Assembly: GCF_019449565.1 (NCBI RefSeq)
Contig: NZ_JAGRPM010000022.1
Span: 21,407 to 85,406, forward strand
Direction: 5' to 3'
Source of the DNA: Rhodoblastus sp.
GTDB lineage: Bacteria > Pseudomonadota > Alphaproteobacteria > Rhizobiales > Beijerinckiaceae
DNA: 64,000 bases
Both the position numbers and the translations under genes were made by a program. Each line of letters begins with the position of its first letter. Positions within the stretch are counted from its first letter, which is position 1. A model generated the notes under the pieces. The model was not told the DNA's origin. It was given only the letters and a program-made list of their open reading frames with translations, and did not search any database. Positions 25,739 through 34,461 of the stretch are shown here, in pieces.

Positions 25739-26608
25739 TCAAAAAGGAGTTTGCGCGAAGCCTGGCGCGCGTTTGCGGCGCTTTTGCGCGTCGCGGATCG
25801 CGAGCAGAGTCGCATCCGCAATCAGGCGGCTGCGCGCATCCAGTCCGGTCCATTTGGCGCGCCGGCCCCGCGGATCGATTTCGATCAGTTTGACACCCGC
25901 CGGAACGAAGGCGCCGTCGCGGGCGACGCCGCGCAATACGCCATCCATCGGAGCGTGCAGGGAAATGCCGGCAAGATTGCCGAGGCTCTGGCCCCGCGTG
26001 GCCGTGGCACCGATATCAAACGGCGTGTGCCACACGCCCTCGCTGGGCGCGATGATAAAGCGCTCCCGCCCAACTTCGCCAAGCGCATCAGGCTCGCCGT
26101 CATCGTCCGCCGTCGAGCCCTCCGCGACCAGCGCGCCCGCGTTCGCAGGCAGAGTTTCGACGGCGATGTCGCAGTTCTCCCCAATGGTGAAATTGGGGCC
26201 CAATCCCACGGACAGGCCGACATAGTAACGGAAGTCGGGCGTGACGACGCGCTTCTGGATGCGCGCGTCGATCAGGATGGGGATGCGGCGCAGGGCGAGC
26301 AGGTCGCATAATTGCAAGGATGTGACGGCGATGCAGTTCTTGCGCGAGGCGGCGTCGGCGAGTTCGAGCGCTGTTTCGGCGCGCTCGCCGGTCACGCCAT
26401 GGATGATGGCGACATCGTCGAACAAGGCGTCGTAAAAGGCCATGCCGCGCCGGATGACGGGCGGGTAGGGGTCGTGGCTGAGGATGATGCTGAAATGCGC
26501 CTTGCGCAGCTTCACGGCGACGGCGGAGGCGACTTCATTGGTGCCGAGAATAACGGCCAGGGGCGCCGAATTGTCGGCAAAAAAGGCAGAAAATCCAGTC
26601 GCGCTCAT
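25739..26608 (-). CDS. EF2563/YqeB-like molybdenum-enzyme accessory protein, nif-linked copy
   Basis: A 289-aa protein with the same plan as the one at 608-1429. It has a Rossmann-like start (LAVILGTNEVASAVAVKLRKA), IPILIDARIQKRVVTPDFRYYVGLSVGLGPNFTIGENCDIAVET in the middle, and a C-terminal lipoyl-like stretch (GATATRGQSLGNLAGISLHAPMDG). The family is linked to maturation of selenium- or sulfur-dependent molybdenum hydroxylases. Here it sits in front of modD under a NifA site, which suggests a part in molybdenum supply or sorting for nitrogenase (inference). No hydroxylase gene is nearby. Confidence 0.75.
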   Translation of the reverse strand: MSATGFSAFFADNSAPLAVILGTNEVASAVAVKLRKAHFSIILSHDPYPPVIRRGMAFYDALFDDVAIIHGVTGERAETALELADAASRKNCIAVTSLQLCDLLALRRIPILIDARIQKRVVTPDFRYYVGLSVGLGPNFTIGENCDIAVETLPANAGALVAEGSTADDDGEPDALGEVGRERFIIAPSEGVWHTPFDIGATATRGQSLGNLAGISLHAPMDGVLRGVARDGAFVPAGVKLIEIDPRGRRAKWTGLDARSRLIADATLLAIRDAQKRRKRAPGFAQTPF

Positions 26609-26680
26609 GTCTCGCCTCCGCTATCGCCTTATTGAGTTTTTGGCGCGAGTCGCGCGGAGCGACCGCACAAAGACTCTGAA

Positions 26681-26695
26681 GCATTAGTCAGGCCA
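26681..26695 (-). promoter_or_regulatory. Sigma-54 promoter of the EF2563-like/modD operon
   Basis: Minus-strand TGGCCTGACTAATGC keeps GG-N10-GC; the -12 box is ATGC rather than TTGC. It lies 73 bases before the start codon with a NifA site 80 bases further up. Confidence 0.7.
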
Positions 26696-26774
26696 GAAAA
26701 AACGCCGCGAAATGAGCTCGAATCGCGCCATTCCGCACAAATTTGCGCTCGTTTTGTCGAATACACGCGTGTCG

Positions 26775-26790
26775 TGTTGATGAGGAAACA
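26775..26790. promoter_or_regulatory. NifA upstream activator site for the EF2563-like/modD operon
   Basis: TGTTGATGAGGAAACA is an exact TGT-N10-ACA and is placed 80 bases upstream of the -24 box. Confidence 0.75.
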
Positions 26791-26807
26791 TATCCTGTCG
26801 GCATTGG

Positions 26808-27131
26808 TCACGCTGACCGGGTCGTCTCCATAACGGCCTCGAAGCCTTCAAATTGCGGCGGGCCGAGATAGAGGCCGGTCGTTTTCGGCGCGCCGGAATG
26901 GGCGCGTCGGAAGGCTTCCGAGCGCGTCCATTCCTCGAAATCGCCGCGTGTCTCCCAAATGGTATGGGAGACGAACAAGGTCGCCTGCTCGTCGCTTGGT
27001 CCGCGCAACAGCTGGAACACGACGAAACCGGGCATGGACGGCAGGTCGCTCTGCCGATTGCGCCAGATGGTTTCGAATTCCGCCTCCCGGCCGAGCGCGA
27101 CACGGAATCGGTTCATGGCGATGAAAGTCAT
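26808..27131 (-). CDS. Antibiotic-biosynthesis-monooxygenase-fold protein, HmoA-like
   Basis: A 107-aa protein of the dimeric alpha/beta barrel (ABM) fold: NRFRVALGREAEFETIWRNR, PGFVVFQLLRG, FVSHTIWETRGDFEEWTRSEAFRRAH. The last motif matches HmoA/IsdG-type heme-degrading monooxygenases. GGAG lies five bases before the start. It is the last gene of the suf-Rieske operon, 23 bases after the 250-aa unknown. In a nif setting it might recycle heme iron for Fe-S synthesis, or act on another small substrate; that is inference. Confidence 0.75.
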   Translation of the reverse strand: MTFIAMNRFRVALGREAEFETIWRNRQSDLPSMPGFVVFQLLRGPSDEQATLFVSHTIWETRGDFEEWTRSEAFRRAHSGAPKTTGLYLGPPQFEGFEAVMETTRSA

Positions 27132-27154
27132 GCGGTCTCCGGGCTATGGGCGGT

Positions 27155-27907
27155 TCAGCCGCGTCGCGCCAGCGACCTAAGGAAGCCCTGGGCCTCGTCG
27201 TTGAGTTCGCGGTCGACGGCCGGCGCCATTTTCAGCAGCACATTGGCGATAAAGGGCTCGTCATTGCGGGGCTCGTCGAGAACCTCGCGCAACACCGGCA
27301 CATTATCCTCGATATGCGCCAGGAAGGCGATGCCTTTTTCGAGCGTCTCGCTCCATCTGCCCCGCGTCCACAGGGCGAGGGGATAGATGATTTCCTGCGG
27401 GAAATTGGACTTGCGCGCCTTTTCCAGAAAGCGAAGGCCGGTGGTCCAGTTTTCGGCGGCGCGCATCGGCGGCGGCGGCGGCTCGCCGGCCAGCATTTTT
27501 TGCGCGGCTTGTCCGACATGATCTTCGAGCGAGACCGGCTCTTCGATCTTGGAGCGGAAGCTCCACATCGCCGTGGCGCCGGGGAAGTCGTCGCCATAAA
27601 GCGCCTTCAGCCCTTGCTCGACCTTGTCGACCGCTTCCTTGTCGCCCTTGAGCGATGCAGTCATGCAATAGGAGAAAAGGGCGTCCTTGGCGACATGGAC
27701 GACGCCGCCGCTCTTGAGTTGGAGCGGGGTCAGCGCCGGGGTGACGCCGTCGGCGGGAACCGTCGCCTCACCCGCGCGCTGGGCGCTGATGAAGGCGGTG
27801 ATTTCAAGCCAGCCCGGAAAGGCGGCGATGAAGGCGTCGGCGTCCGAATGGACGACCGCGAGATTGATGGCCTGCTTGCGCCGGATGAGTTCCGCCGTGT
27901 CTGTCAT
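27155..27907 (-). CDS. Unknown 250-aa protein of the nif-linked suf operon
   Basis: A 250-aa soluble, acidic, mostly helical protein that I do not recognise. It begins MTDTAELIRRKQAINLAVVHSDADAF. Features are a central region around SYCMTASLKGDKEAVDKVEQGL, an unusual Pro run (PPPPPMRAAENW), and a helix-rich C-terminus (NVPVLREVLDEPRNDEPF). There is no signal peptide or membrane segment, and a single Cys. GGAG is seven bases upstream. It sits between a Rieske gene and the HmoA-like gene on the same strand with gaps of about 20 bases, so it is almost certainly co-transcribed with them. Confidence 0.8.
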   Translation of the reverse strand: MTDTAELIRRKQAINLAVVHSDADAFIAAFPGWLEITAFISAQRAGEATVPADGVTPALTPLQLKSGGVVHVAKDALFSYCMTASLKGDKEAVDKVEQGLKALYGDDFPGATAMWSFRSKIEEPVSLEDHVGQAAQKMLAGEPPPPPMRAAENWTTGLRFLEKARKSNFPQEIIYPLALWTRGRWSETLEKGIAFLAHIEDNVPVLREVLDEPRNDEPFIANVLLKMAPAVDRELNDEAQGFLRSLARRG

Positions 27908-27924
27908 TTTAGGGCTCCGGGATT

Positions 27925-28353
27925 TCAGTCGCCAGTGATCACAACTTCCGGCACATCGGAATCGGCAAGGTCGAGGCCGTCTTCTTCGGCCAGTTCGACG
28001 CCCGTGATGCAGACGTCGCCGTCATCCACCACGACCTTGATCGGCGTCAGCGCCTTGCCCTGGCAGGGGCCGGAAAAGCAATGGCCGGTGTCGAGGTCGA
28101 ATTGCGCGCCGTGGTGGCGGCAGACGAGGAAATTGCCTTCGTCGTCCATCAATTCGCCGCCGCCGCCGTCGATCGTCTTGCCCTGATGCGGGCAGGCGTT
28201 TTCAAAGGCGTAATAATTCGAGCCCTTGCGGGAGATCATGATCGACCAGGGCGTGCCTTCGCCATTCTCTCCGCCAGCCTTTTTGAGCGTGAAGCCCCGG
28301 GCGTCGTTATCGTCGATTTCGAAGGTCCGGCAGATTGCGTAAAGCTCGTCCAT
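27925..28353 (-). CDS. Rieske [2Fe-2S] ferredoxin-like protein, nif-linked copy 1
   Basis: A 142-aa protein with one Rieske centre: Cys54-Pro-His56 and Cys78-Arg-His-His81 (ACPHQGKT and VCRHHGAQFDL). No catalytic iron domain is attached, so it is an electron carrier or oxygenase-ferredoxin type. A loop FSGPCQGKAL and an acidic C-terminus follow. The protein at 50932-51342 has its cluster residues at the same positions (54, 56, 78, 81), so the two are paralogues. AGGAG precedes the start. It is encoded after sufT in the suf operon. Partner unknown. Confidence 0.88.
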   Translation of the reverse strand: MDELYAICRTFEIDDNDARGFTLKKAGGENGEGTPWSIMISRKGSNYYAFENACPHQGKTIDGGGGELMDDEGNFLVCRHHGAQFDLDTGHCFSGPCQGKALTPIKVVVDDGDVCITGVELAEEDGLDLADSDVPEVVITGD

Positions 28354-28434
28354 GAATCGACTCCTGTTGACCTTAAATATCAGCGGCTATTACAAATGCC
28401 CCCTGATATCCGCGCCGACGGGCGCGGCCGATGG

Positions 28435-28797
28435 TTAAAGCATTCCGAGTTCCAGCTTGGCCTCGTCGGACATTTTTTGCGCGTCCCATGGCGGGTCGAA
28501 CACCAGATTGACCTTGGCGGCCTTCGTCCCCGGGACCAGCAGCGCCGCCTTCTCGACCTGGCGCAGCATTTCTCCCGCCACGGGGCAGCCGGGCGCCGTG
28601 AGAGTCATGTCGATGTCGATGAGATCGGGGTTCGCGACGTCCAGCCGGTAGATCAGTCCGAGGTCATAGACATTCACTGGAATTTCCGGGTCGAACACCG
28701 TGCGGATCGCGGCGATCACGTCCGTCTCGAGATCGCCGGTCCACTCGGGCAGTTCGACCGAATCCTCCGACATCGCGGCGGTCTGGCCTTCAATCAT
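28435..28797 (-). CDS. sufT: SufT/MIP18 (DUF59) Fe-S assembly protein
   Basis: A 120-aa protein. DVIAAIRTVFDPEIPVNVYDLGLIY and MTLTAPGCPVAGEMLRQVE are the DUF59 core, with the conserved Cys in PGCP. SufT-type proteins assist Fe-S cluster maturation and are usual at the end of suf operons. The ATG overlaps the sufS stop (ATGA). An alternative internal ATG at 28773 exists. Confidence 0.9.
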   Translation of the reverse strand: MIEGQTAAMSEDSVELPEWTGDLETDVIAAIRTVFDPEIPVNVYDLGLIYRLDVANPDLIDIDMTLTAPGCPVAGEMLRQVEKAALLVPGTKAAKVNLVFDPPWDAQKMSDEAKLELGML

Positions 28798-30068
28798 GCG
28801 AACAGCTCCATTACGCGGCGGATTCCCTTGACGAGGGCTTCGACGTCGTCATGCGTGTTGTAGAGCGCGAAAGAGGCGCGGGCGGATGCGGTCAGGCCGA
28901 GCTTGGTCATCAGGGGCTGCGCGCAATGCGTTCCAGCGCGGACGGCGACGCCGGCCCGGTCGAGAATCATCGAGACGTCCTGCGGATGCGCGCCTTCCAC
29001 GTCGAAGGTCACGATGGCGCCCTTGTTCGGGGCGCGCCCGAAAATGCGCACCTTGCCGAGCTTGTCGATTTCCTCGGTGGCGTGGGCGAGCAGAGCCGCT
29101 TCATGCGCGGCGATTCCGGCGCGGTCGAGGCCCATCATGTAGTCCAGCGCGACGCCGAGGCCGATGGCTTCGACGATCGGCGGCGTGCCGGCCTCGAAAC
29201 GATGCGGCGGCGTGGCGTAAGTGATGCGATCGCGATACACATCGGCGATCATTTCGCCGCCGCCCTGATAGGGCTGCATCGCCTCCAGCAATTCATATTT
29301 GCCATAGAGGAAGCCGATGCCCGAGGGGCCATAGAGCTTGTGGCCGGTAGTGACGTAGAAATCGCAATCCAGCGCCTGTACGTCGACGATCTCATGCACG
29401 CTGCCCTGGCAACCGTCGATCAAGACCTTGGCGCCGACCGCATGGGCGAGGCGGATGATTTCCGCCACCGGCGTCACCGTGCCCAGCACGTTGGACATGT
29501 GGGTGACGGCGACCAGCTTGGTCTTTTTCGTCAGCAGCTTGGCAAAGGCCGCCAGGTCGAAACTGTCGTCGGCGGCCAGAGGCGCCCAGATGATTTCCGC
29601 GCCCTTGCGCTCGCGCAGGAAATGCCATGGCACGATATTGGAGTGATGCTCCATCTCGGAAATGACAATCTGGTCGCCTTCGCCGATTTCCGCGCCAAGG
29701 CTCGAAGCGACGAGATTTATCGCCTCCGTGCCGCCCTTGGTGAAGATGATTTCCTCGACCTTTTTGGCGTTCACAAAGGAGCGGGCGGATTCGCGCGCCT
29801 TTTCGAAAGCCACCGTCGATTCGTTGGAAAGGAAATGCGCGCCGCGATGGACATTGGCGTAGGTGTCGGAATAGGCCGACAGGATCGCGTCGAGCACGAT
29901 CTTCGGCTTTTGCGCCGAGGCGCCATTGTCCAGATAGACCAGTGGCTTGTTGTAGACCAGTCGCGACAGGATCGGGAAATCCGCGCGCGCGGCCATTACG
30001 TCGAAGGCCGGCGTTTTGGCGAGGTTTGCCGGAATCGTCTGGCTGAGGGCGGCTGCGTTATTCGACAT
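28794..30068 (-). CDS. sufS: SufS cysteine desulfurase
   Basis: A 424-aa PLP enzyme of the group II (SufS/CsdA) type. TTGHKLYGPSGIGFLYG contains the PLP lysine, RAGTHCAQPLM the catalytic cysteine loop, and ISEMEHHSNIVPW the PLP-stacking His. It supplies sulfane sulfur to the SufBCD scaffold. The start overlaps the end of sufD, with GAGG before it. With no nifS or nifU in view, this may be the desulfurase that serves nitrogenase. Confidence 0.95.
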   Translation of the reverse strand: MSNNAAALSQTIPANLAKTPAFDVMAARADFPILSRLVYNKPLVYLDNGASAQKPKIVLDAILSAYSDTYANVHRGAHFLSNESTVAFEKARESARSFVNAKKVEEIIFTKGGTEAINLVASSLGAEIGEGDQIVISEMEHHSNIVPWHFLRERKGAEIIWAPLAADDSFDLAAFAKLLTKKTKLVAVTHMSNVLGTVTPVAEIIRLAHAVGAKVLIDGCQGSVHEIVDVQALDCDFYVTTGHKLYGPSGIGFLYGKYELLEAMQPYQGGGEMIADVYRDRITYATPPHRFEAGTPPIVEAIGLGVALDYMMGLDRAGIAAHEAALLAHATEEIDKLGKVRIFGRAPNKGAIVTFDVEGAHPQDVSMILDRAGVAVRAGTHCAQPLMTKLGLTASARASFALYNTHDDVEALVKGIRRVMELFA

Positions 30069-31344
30069 GGGAGGCCTCGCCCGCATGACGAAGCATCCAA
30101 TTGTGCGCGCAGGCGATGACGATCTCGCGCATGGCCTCGTTTTCGACCGTGTCCATCGCCTCGATCAGGAAGGCCTCGACCAGCATGGCGCGCGCCTCGG
30201 CTTCCGGAATGCCGCGCGCCCGCAGGAAGAACAGGGCGTTGGCGTCCAATTCGCCGGCCGTCGCGCCATGGCTGCATTTCACGTCGTCGGCGAAAATTTC
30301 CAGCTCCGGCTTGGTGACGATTTCCGCGCGATGCGACAGCAGCATGGCGCGGCTGAGCTGGCGGGCGTCCGTCTTCTGCGCCGCCTGGGCGACCTTGACG
30401 CAGCCCTGATAGACGCCGCGCGAGGAGCCGGCGAGAACGCCGCGGAACACCTGGGTTGAGGTGGTGTTGGGAACCGCGTGGTCCATCACCGTGGTGTTGT
30501 CGCAATGGCGCTTGTCCGCGACCATATAGGCGGCGTCGATGCGCGCGTCGGCTTCTTCGCCGGCGAGCTTCAACAGCGCCTCATGCCGGGCGAAATGTCC
30601 GCCCTGCGAGAAATAGAAGCCGCGATAGGCCGCCTTCTCGCCGATTGCGCCGACCGTCGCGGCGGTCTGCCGCGCTGCGGCGGCGAAGTTTTCCAGCCGG
30701 ACATGGGTCAGTTTGGAATTGGGCGCGAGGCTCAATTCGGTGACCACAGTGGCGAAGCTCGGCGCCCCGTCATGCGACTCGAACAGGGTCGCCTCCGCGC
30801 CTTCCTCCAGCACCACGAGGATGCGCAGATGACGGCCGTCGGCGGACGCCGCATCCACGCCGCTCCAGTTGAAGCGCAGGTGCAGTGGGGTCGCCAAAGT
30901 CACGCCCTTCGGAACCTGAAGGACGAGCCCCTCTTCCATCAAGGCGGTGTTGAGATTGATGATCGGATGATCCGCCTGCGGATTGACGCGGCCGATGATC
31001 CCGGCGACAGGCGAGTCCTTCTCGGCCAGTACCTTGCGCAGGCTCTGTGCGCCCATGGCGCAATAAGAGGATTTGGTATCGTTCAGCACGCCGTTCTCGA
31101 AGGCGGCGACGCAGGCTTCGGCCAGCACCGGCGGCGTGTCGAGATCGGCTTCGACCTTGACCGTCTCGTGCAGGGCCTTGGCGAGGTCCGAATAGCGCCA
31201 AGCCTCGACGCGGCGGTTCGGCAGGCCGACGTGAGCGAATTTTTCGCTGGCTGCATCTATCAGCGCGCCCAGCCAGGGCGCGGCTTCGCTGCGCCGCGCC
31301 GCTACGCTGGCCAGGAGATTGTCGAGCGAGACCACCTTTGCCAT
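30058..31344 (-). CDS. sufD: SufD, Fe-S scaffold complex subunit
   Basis: A 428-aa beta-helix protein: NRRVEAWRYSDL at the N-terminus, and MDHAVPNTTSTQVFRGVLAGSSRGVYQGCVKVAQAAQKTDARQ then DDVKCSHGATAG in the core and C-terminus. It partners SufB and the SufC ATPase. GAGGG lies just before the chosen ATG; the longer reading to 31386 has no ribosome site. Confidence 0.94.
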   Translation of the reverse strand: MAKVVSLDNLLASVAARRSEAAPWLGALIDAASEKFAHVGLPNRRVEAWRYSDLAKALHETVKVEADLDTPPVLAEACVAAFENGVLNDTKSSYCAMGAQSLRKVLAEKDSPVAGIIGRVNPQADHPIINLNTALMEEGLVLQVPKGVTLATPLHLRFNWSGVDAASADGRHLRILVVLEEGAEATLFESHDGAPSFATVVTELSLAPNSKLTHVRLENFAAAARQTAATVGAIGEKAAYRGFYFSQGGHFARHEALLKLAGEEADARIDAAYMVADKRHCDNTTVMDHAVPNTTSTQVFRGVLAGSSRGVYQGCVKVAQAAQKTDARQLSRAMLLSHRAEIVTKPELEIFADDVKCSHGATAGELDANALFFLRARGIPEAEARAMLVEAFLIEAMDTVENEAMREIVIACAHNWMLRHAGEASHVE

Positions 31345-31351
31345 ATCGCCC

Positions 31352-32101
31352 TCACGCGGCTTTGTTGATGACGGCGTCGTAGCCATTTTCTTCGAGTTGC
31401 AGGGCCAGGCTCTTGTCGCCGGACATCACGATCTTGCCGCCGGCCAGGATGTGGATCACGTCGGGGACGATGTAATCCAGCAGGCGCTGGTAATGGGTGA
31501 TGACGAGGAACGAGCGGTCCGGCGCGCGCAGCTTGTTGACGCCTTCCGCGACCAGTTTCAGGGCGTCGATATCGAGGCCTGAGTCCATTTCGTCGAGGAT
31601 CGCCAGCTTGGGCTTCAGCAGCGCCATCTGCAGCGTCTCATTGCGCTTCTTCTCGCCGCCCGAGAAGCCGACATTGAGCGGGCGCTTGAGCATGTCCTCG
31701 GAAATGTTCAGCTCCTTGGCGGCGGCGCGCACGGTGCGCAGGAATTGCGCGGCGTCGAGCTCCGGCTCATTGCGTAATTTCGCCTGGGCGTTCATCGCCG
31801 TCTTGAGGAAGTTCATGGTCGAGACGCCGGGTATTTCCATCGGATATTGGAAGGCGAGGAAAATGCCCTTGGCGGCGCGTTCTTCCGGCGACAGGGCCGT
31901 GACGTCCTCGCCATAGAAATCGATCTCGCCGCCCGTCACCTCATAGCCCGCGCGTCCGGCGAGCGTGTAGGAGGTGGTGGATTTGCCGGCGCCATTGGGG
32001 CCCATGATCGCATGGACTTCGCCCGGCGGCACAGTAAGGGAAAGGCCCTTGAGAATTTCCTTGCCAAACACGTTGACGTGGAGGTCCTTGATCTCAAGCA
32101 T
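31352..32101 (-). CDS. sufC: SufC, ABC-type ATPase of the Suf scaffold
   Basis: A 249-aa ATPase: Walker A GPNGAGKST, signature NVGFSGGEKKRNE, Walker B AILDEMDSGLD, switch ITHYQRLL. It drives conformational change in SufBCD during cluster assembly. Its ATG overlaps the stop of sufB (TAATG); sufD begins seven bases downstream of its own stop. The longer reading upstream is inside sufB. Confidence 0.95.
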   Translation of the reverse strand: MLEIKDLHVNVFGKEILKGLSLTVPPGEVHAIMGPNGAGKSTTSYTLAGRAGYEVTGGEIDFYGEDVTALSPEERAAKGIFLAFQYPMEIPGVSTMNFLKTAMNAQAKLRNEPELDAAQFLRTVRAAAKELNISEDMLKRPLNVGFSGGEKKRNETLQMALLKPKLAILDEMDSGLDIDALKLVAEGVNKLRAPDRSFLVITHYQRLLDYIVPDVIHILAGGKIVMSGDKSLALQLEENGYDAVINKAA

Positions 32102-33564
32102 TATCCAACGCTCCCTTCGAGGCTGATGCCGACGAGCTTTTGCGCCTCGACAGCGAATTCCATGGGCAGTTGCTGCAACACTTCGCGGCAGAAACCATTG
32201 ACGATCAGCGCCACCGCTTCCTCGGTCGGAATGCCGCGGGACAGGCAATAGAACAGCTGGTCGTCGGAAATTTTCGAGGTCGTCGCCTCGTGCTCCAGAA
32301 TGGCTTTCGGATTGCGCGACTGGATGTAAGGCACCGTATGAGCGCCGCACTGGTCGCCGAGGAGCAACGAGTCGCACTGGGTGAAGTTGCGCGCGCCGTC
32401 GGCCTTGGCGTGGATGCTGACCAGGCCGCGATAGGTGTTCTGCGCCTTGCCCGCCGAAATGCCCTTCGAGATGATGCGGCTCGACGTGTTCTTGCCCAGA
32501 TGCAGCATCTTGGTGCCGGTGTCGGCCTGCTGGTAATTATTGGCGATGGCGATCGAATAGAATTCGCCGACCGAATTGTCGCCGCGCAGAACGCAGGACG
32601 GATATTTCCAGGTGATGGCCGAGCCGGTCTCGACCTGAGTCCAGGAAATCTTTGAGCGGTCGCCCCGGCAGTCGCCACGCTTCGTGACGAAATTATAGAT
32701 GCCGCCCTTACCGTTCTCGTCGCCGGGATACCAGTTCTGCACCGTGGAATATTTGATCTCGGCGTCTTCCATCGCGATCAGTTCAACGACCGCGGCGTGG
32801 AGCTGGTTTTCGTCGCGCTGAGGCGCCGTGCAGCCTTCCAGATAGGAGACGTAGGAGCCCTTGTCCGCGATGATCAGCGTGCGCTCGAACTGGCCGGATT
32901 TGGCGGCGTTGATGCGGAAATAGGTGGAGAGCTCCATCGGGCAGCGCACGCCCGGCGGAATATAGACGAACGAGCCTTCGGAGAAGACGGCGGCGTTCAG
33001 CGTGGCGTAGAAATTATCGGACGCGGGAACCACGGTGCCGAGATATTGCTTCACCAGTTCGGGATGAGTCTTCAGCGCTTCCGAGATCGGGCAGAAGATC
33101 ACGCCGACCTTGCCGAGTTCTTCCTTGAAGGTGGTGACGACCGAGACGGAATCGAACACCGCGTCGACCGCGACCTTGCGCTGTTCGACGCCCGCGAGAA
33201 CTTCCTGCTCATGGAGCGGAATGCCAAGCTTCTCGTAAACGCGCAGAAGTTCGGGATCGACATCGTCGATAGACTTCGGCTTGTCGCTGTCGCTCTTCGG
33301 CGCCGCGTAATAATAGGCGTCCTGGAAGTCGATCTTGGGATAATCCAGCTTGGCCCAGGTCGGCTCTTCGAGCGTCAGCCAGCGGCGGTACGCGTCCAGG
33401 CGATACTGAAGCAACCAGTCCGGCTCGTCCTTTTTCGCCGAAATGAAGCGGATAACGTCTTCGTTCAGGCCCTTGGGCGCAAAGTCGGATTCGATTTCCG
33501 AAACGAAGCCATATTTATACTTCTGGTCCGCAAGGTCCTGAAGGGTGTCCGTCTCTTCGCTCAT
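32101..33564 (-). CDS. sufB: SufB, Fe-S scaffold complex subunit
   Basis: A 487-aa protein with [23 protein letters not shown] at the N-terminus. SYLEGCTAP and the [25 protein letters not shown] region mark the beta-helix, and [34 protein letters not shown] lies near the C-terminus with the Cys used for cluster assembly. A sigma-54-like site lies about 110 bases upstream, and a TPR gene precedes it on the same strand. Confidence 0.95.
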   Translation of the reverse strand: MSEETDTLQDLADQKYKYGFVSEIESDFAPKGLNEDVIRFISAKKDEPDWLLQYRLDAYRRWLTLEEPTWAKLDYPKIDFQDAYYYAAPKSDSDKPKSIDDVDPELLRVYEKLGIPLHEQEVLAGVEQRKVAVDAVFDSVSVVTTFKEELGKVGVIFCPISEALKTHPELVKQYLGTVVPASDNFYATLNAAVFSEGSFVYIPPGVRCPMELSTYFRINAAKSGQFERTLIIADKGSYVSYLEGCTAPQRDENQLHAAVVELIAMEDAEIKYSTVQNWYPGDENGKGGIYNFVTKRGDCRGDRSKISWTQVETGSAITWKYPSCVLRGDNSVGEFYSIAIANNYQQADTGTKMLHLGKNTSSRIISKGISAGKAQNTYRGLVSIHAKADGARNFTQCDSLLLGDQCGAHTVPYIQSRNPKAILEHEATTSKISDDQLFYCLSRGIPTEEAVALIVNGFCREVLQQLPMEFAVEAQKLVGISLEGSVG

Positions 33565-33676
33565 GTCAGACTTCCGACTTTCGCAAGTGTTGGATTGAAA
33601 TCAATGGCTTGCGCGGCGCCGTTCGACGTGGCTTGCGCCCCGCCTTTTGTGCGCCGCAGCGCCCGTTGCTGAGAAT

Positions 33677-33691
33677 GCAAGGGCGGCGCCA
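33677..33691 (-). promoter_or_regulatory. Possible sigma-54 promoter before sufB
   Basis: Minus-strand TGGCGCCGCCCTTGC has GG-N10-GC and TTGC. No NifA site of the TGT-N10-ACA form was found upstream, and such matches occur by chance in GC-rich DNA, so this is tentative. It could add to the promoter at 34228-34242. Confidence 0.5.
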
Positions 33692-33698
33692 CAGTGGA

Positions 33699-34187
33699 TC
33701 ACCGGGCGACGCCGGCGGCGAGTTCGGCGATGACCGGCCAGCCGACGGCGCCGGTTGGATCGAGCTGGCGCAGGGCGTCGAGGATCTCTCCAGCTTGCTC
33801 GCTTTCGTCGCGGCGCAGATGGATGAAGGCGAGGGCCTTCAACGTATAGAGGGCGAAACGTCCGGCCCCGTCGGGGATCTCCTCTTGCGGGACCCATTCG
33901 CGCCAGTTTTCAGGCCATCCGGCCTGACGCGCGGCCTTCTGCATGCCAGTTTGGGCGGCGGCGCGGGCCTCGTCGAGATTGCCGTGATAGGTGTGGATCT
34001 TATAGAGGCAATAATAGGCCGGCAGCTCCTCGGGCCCGGCGGCGAGCGCCTCGCGGAACAGCTGTTCCGCCTGGACGAAATCGCGGCGGTAGGCGACGAC
34101 GCCTTTCTGGAGCAGATCGTCGATTTCGGGGGGAAGCTCGCCGAAATTGATTGTTTCAGGCTCTGGAGCCGGAAAGGGAATGGGCAT
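33699..34187 (-). CDS. Nif-associated tetratricopeptide-repeat protein
   Basis: A 162-aa soluble protein. LLQKGVVAYRRDFVQAEQLFREALAAGPEELPAYYCLYKIHTYHGNLDEAR spans two TPR units, and a third, looser unit lies near the end (FALYTLKALAFIHLRRDESEQAGEILDAL). TPR proteins act as docking scaffolds; small ones occur beside nif genes in several alphaproteobacteria, role unknown. The ATG at 34187 has AGAGGA upstream; the longer open frame to 34334 is not supported. It heads the suf operon. Confidence 0.8.
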   Translation of the reverse strand: MPIPFPAPEPETINFGELPPEIDDLLQKGVVAYRRDFVQAEQLFREALAAGPEELPAYYCLYKIHTYHGNLDEARAAAQTGMQKAARQAGWPENWREWVPQEEIPDGAGRFALYTLKALAFIHLRRDESEQAGEILDALRQLDPTGAVGWPVIAELAAGVAR

Positions 34188-34227
34188 TTCTGGTCCTCTG
34201 GACAGGGAAGTTTTCGTCCAAACGCCT

Positions 34228-34242
34228 GCAAAAGCGGGGCCG
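34228..34242 (-). promoter_or_regulatory. Sigma-54-like promoter of the TPR-suf operon
   Basis: Minus-strand CGGCCCCGCTTTTGC has GG-N10-GC with a good TTTTGC -12 box, 41 bases before the TPR start. It is divergent from the promoter at 34352-34366. Confidence 0.6.
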
Positions 34243-34273
34243 GGAGCGGCGTCGCGTTTCGGACACGGACACT

Positions 34274-34289
34274 TGTCGCTAAACCGACG
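34274..34289. promoter_or_regulatory. Degenerate NifA site shared by two divergent promoters
   Basis: TGTCGCTAAACCGACG matches TGT-N10-ACA except for the last base and is palindromic (TGTCG/CGACg). It sits between the TPR-suf and grxD promoters. Confidence 0.4.
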
Positions 34290-34351
34290 CGCATTTTCTG
34301 CTAAATTTTCGCCCGAAAGGCAGGCGCCGGGCAAAGGCGTCTGCGCGGCGA

Positions 34352-34366
34352 TGGTCCCACTTTTGC
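34352..34366 (+). promoter_or_regulatory. Sigma-54 promoter of grxD-ferredoxin
   Basis: TGGTCCCACTTTTGC fits TGGYNCN-N4-TTGC with GG-N10-GC. It lies 96 bases upstream of the grxD start. Confidence 0.7.
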
Positions 34367-34461
34367 ATTGCAGCGCGCGAGCGGACTTTTCATCGTCCGC
34401 GCCATTCTGCTCTGCCCGGCCTGCTCCGGCAGACGTGACGAACCAATCGAGAGGTCATTCG

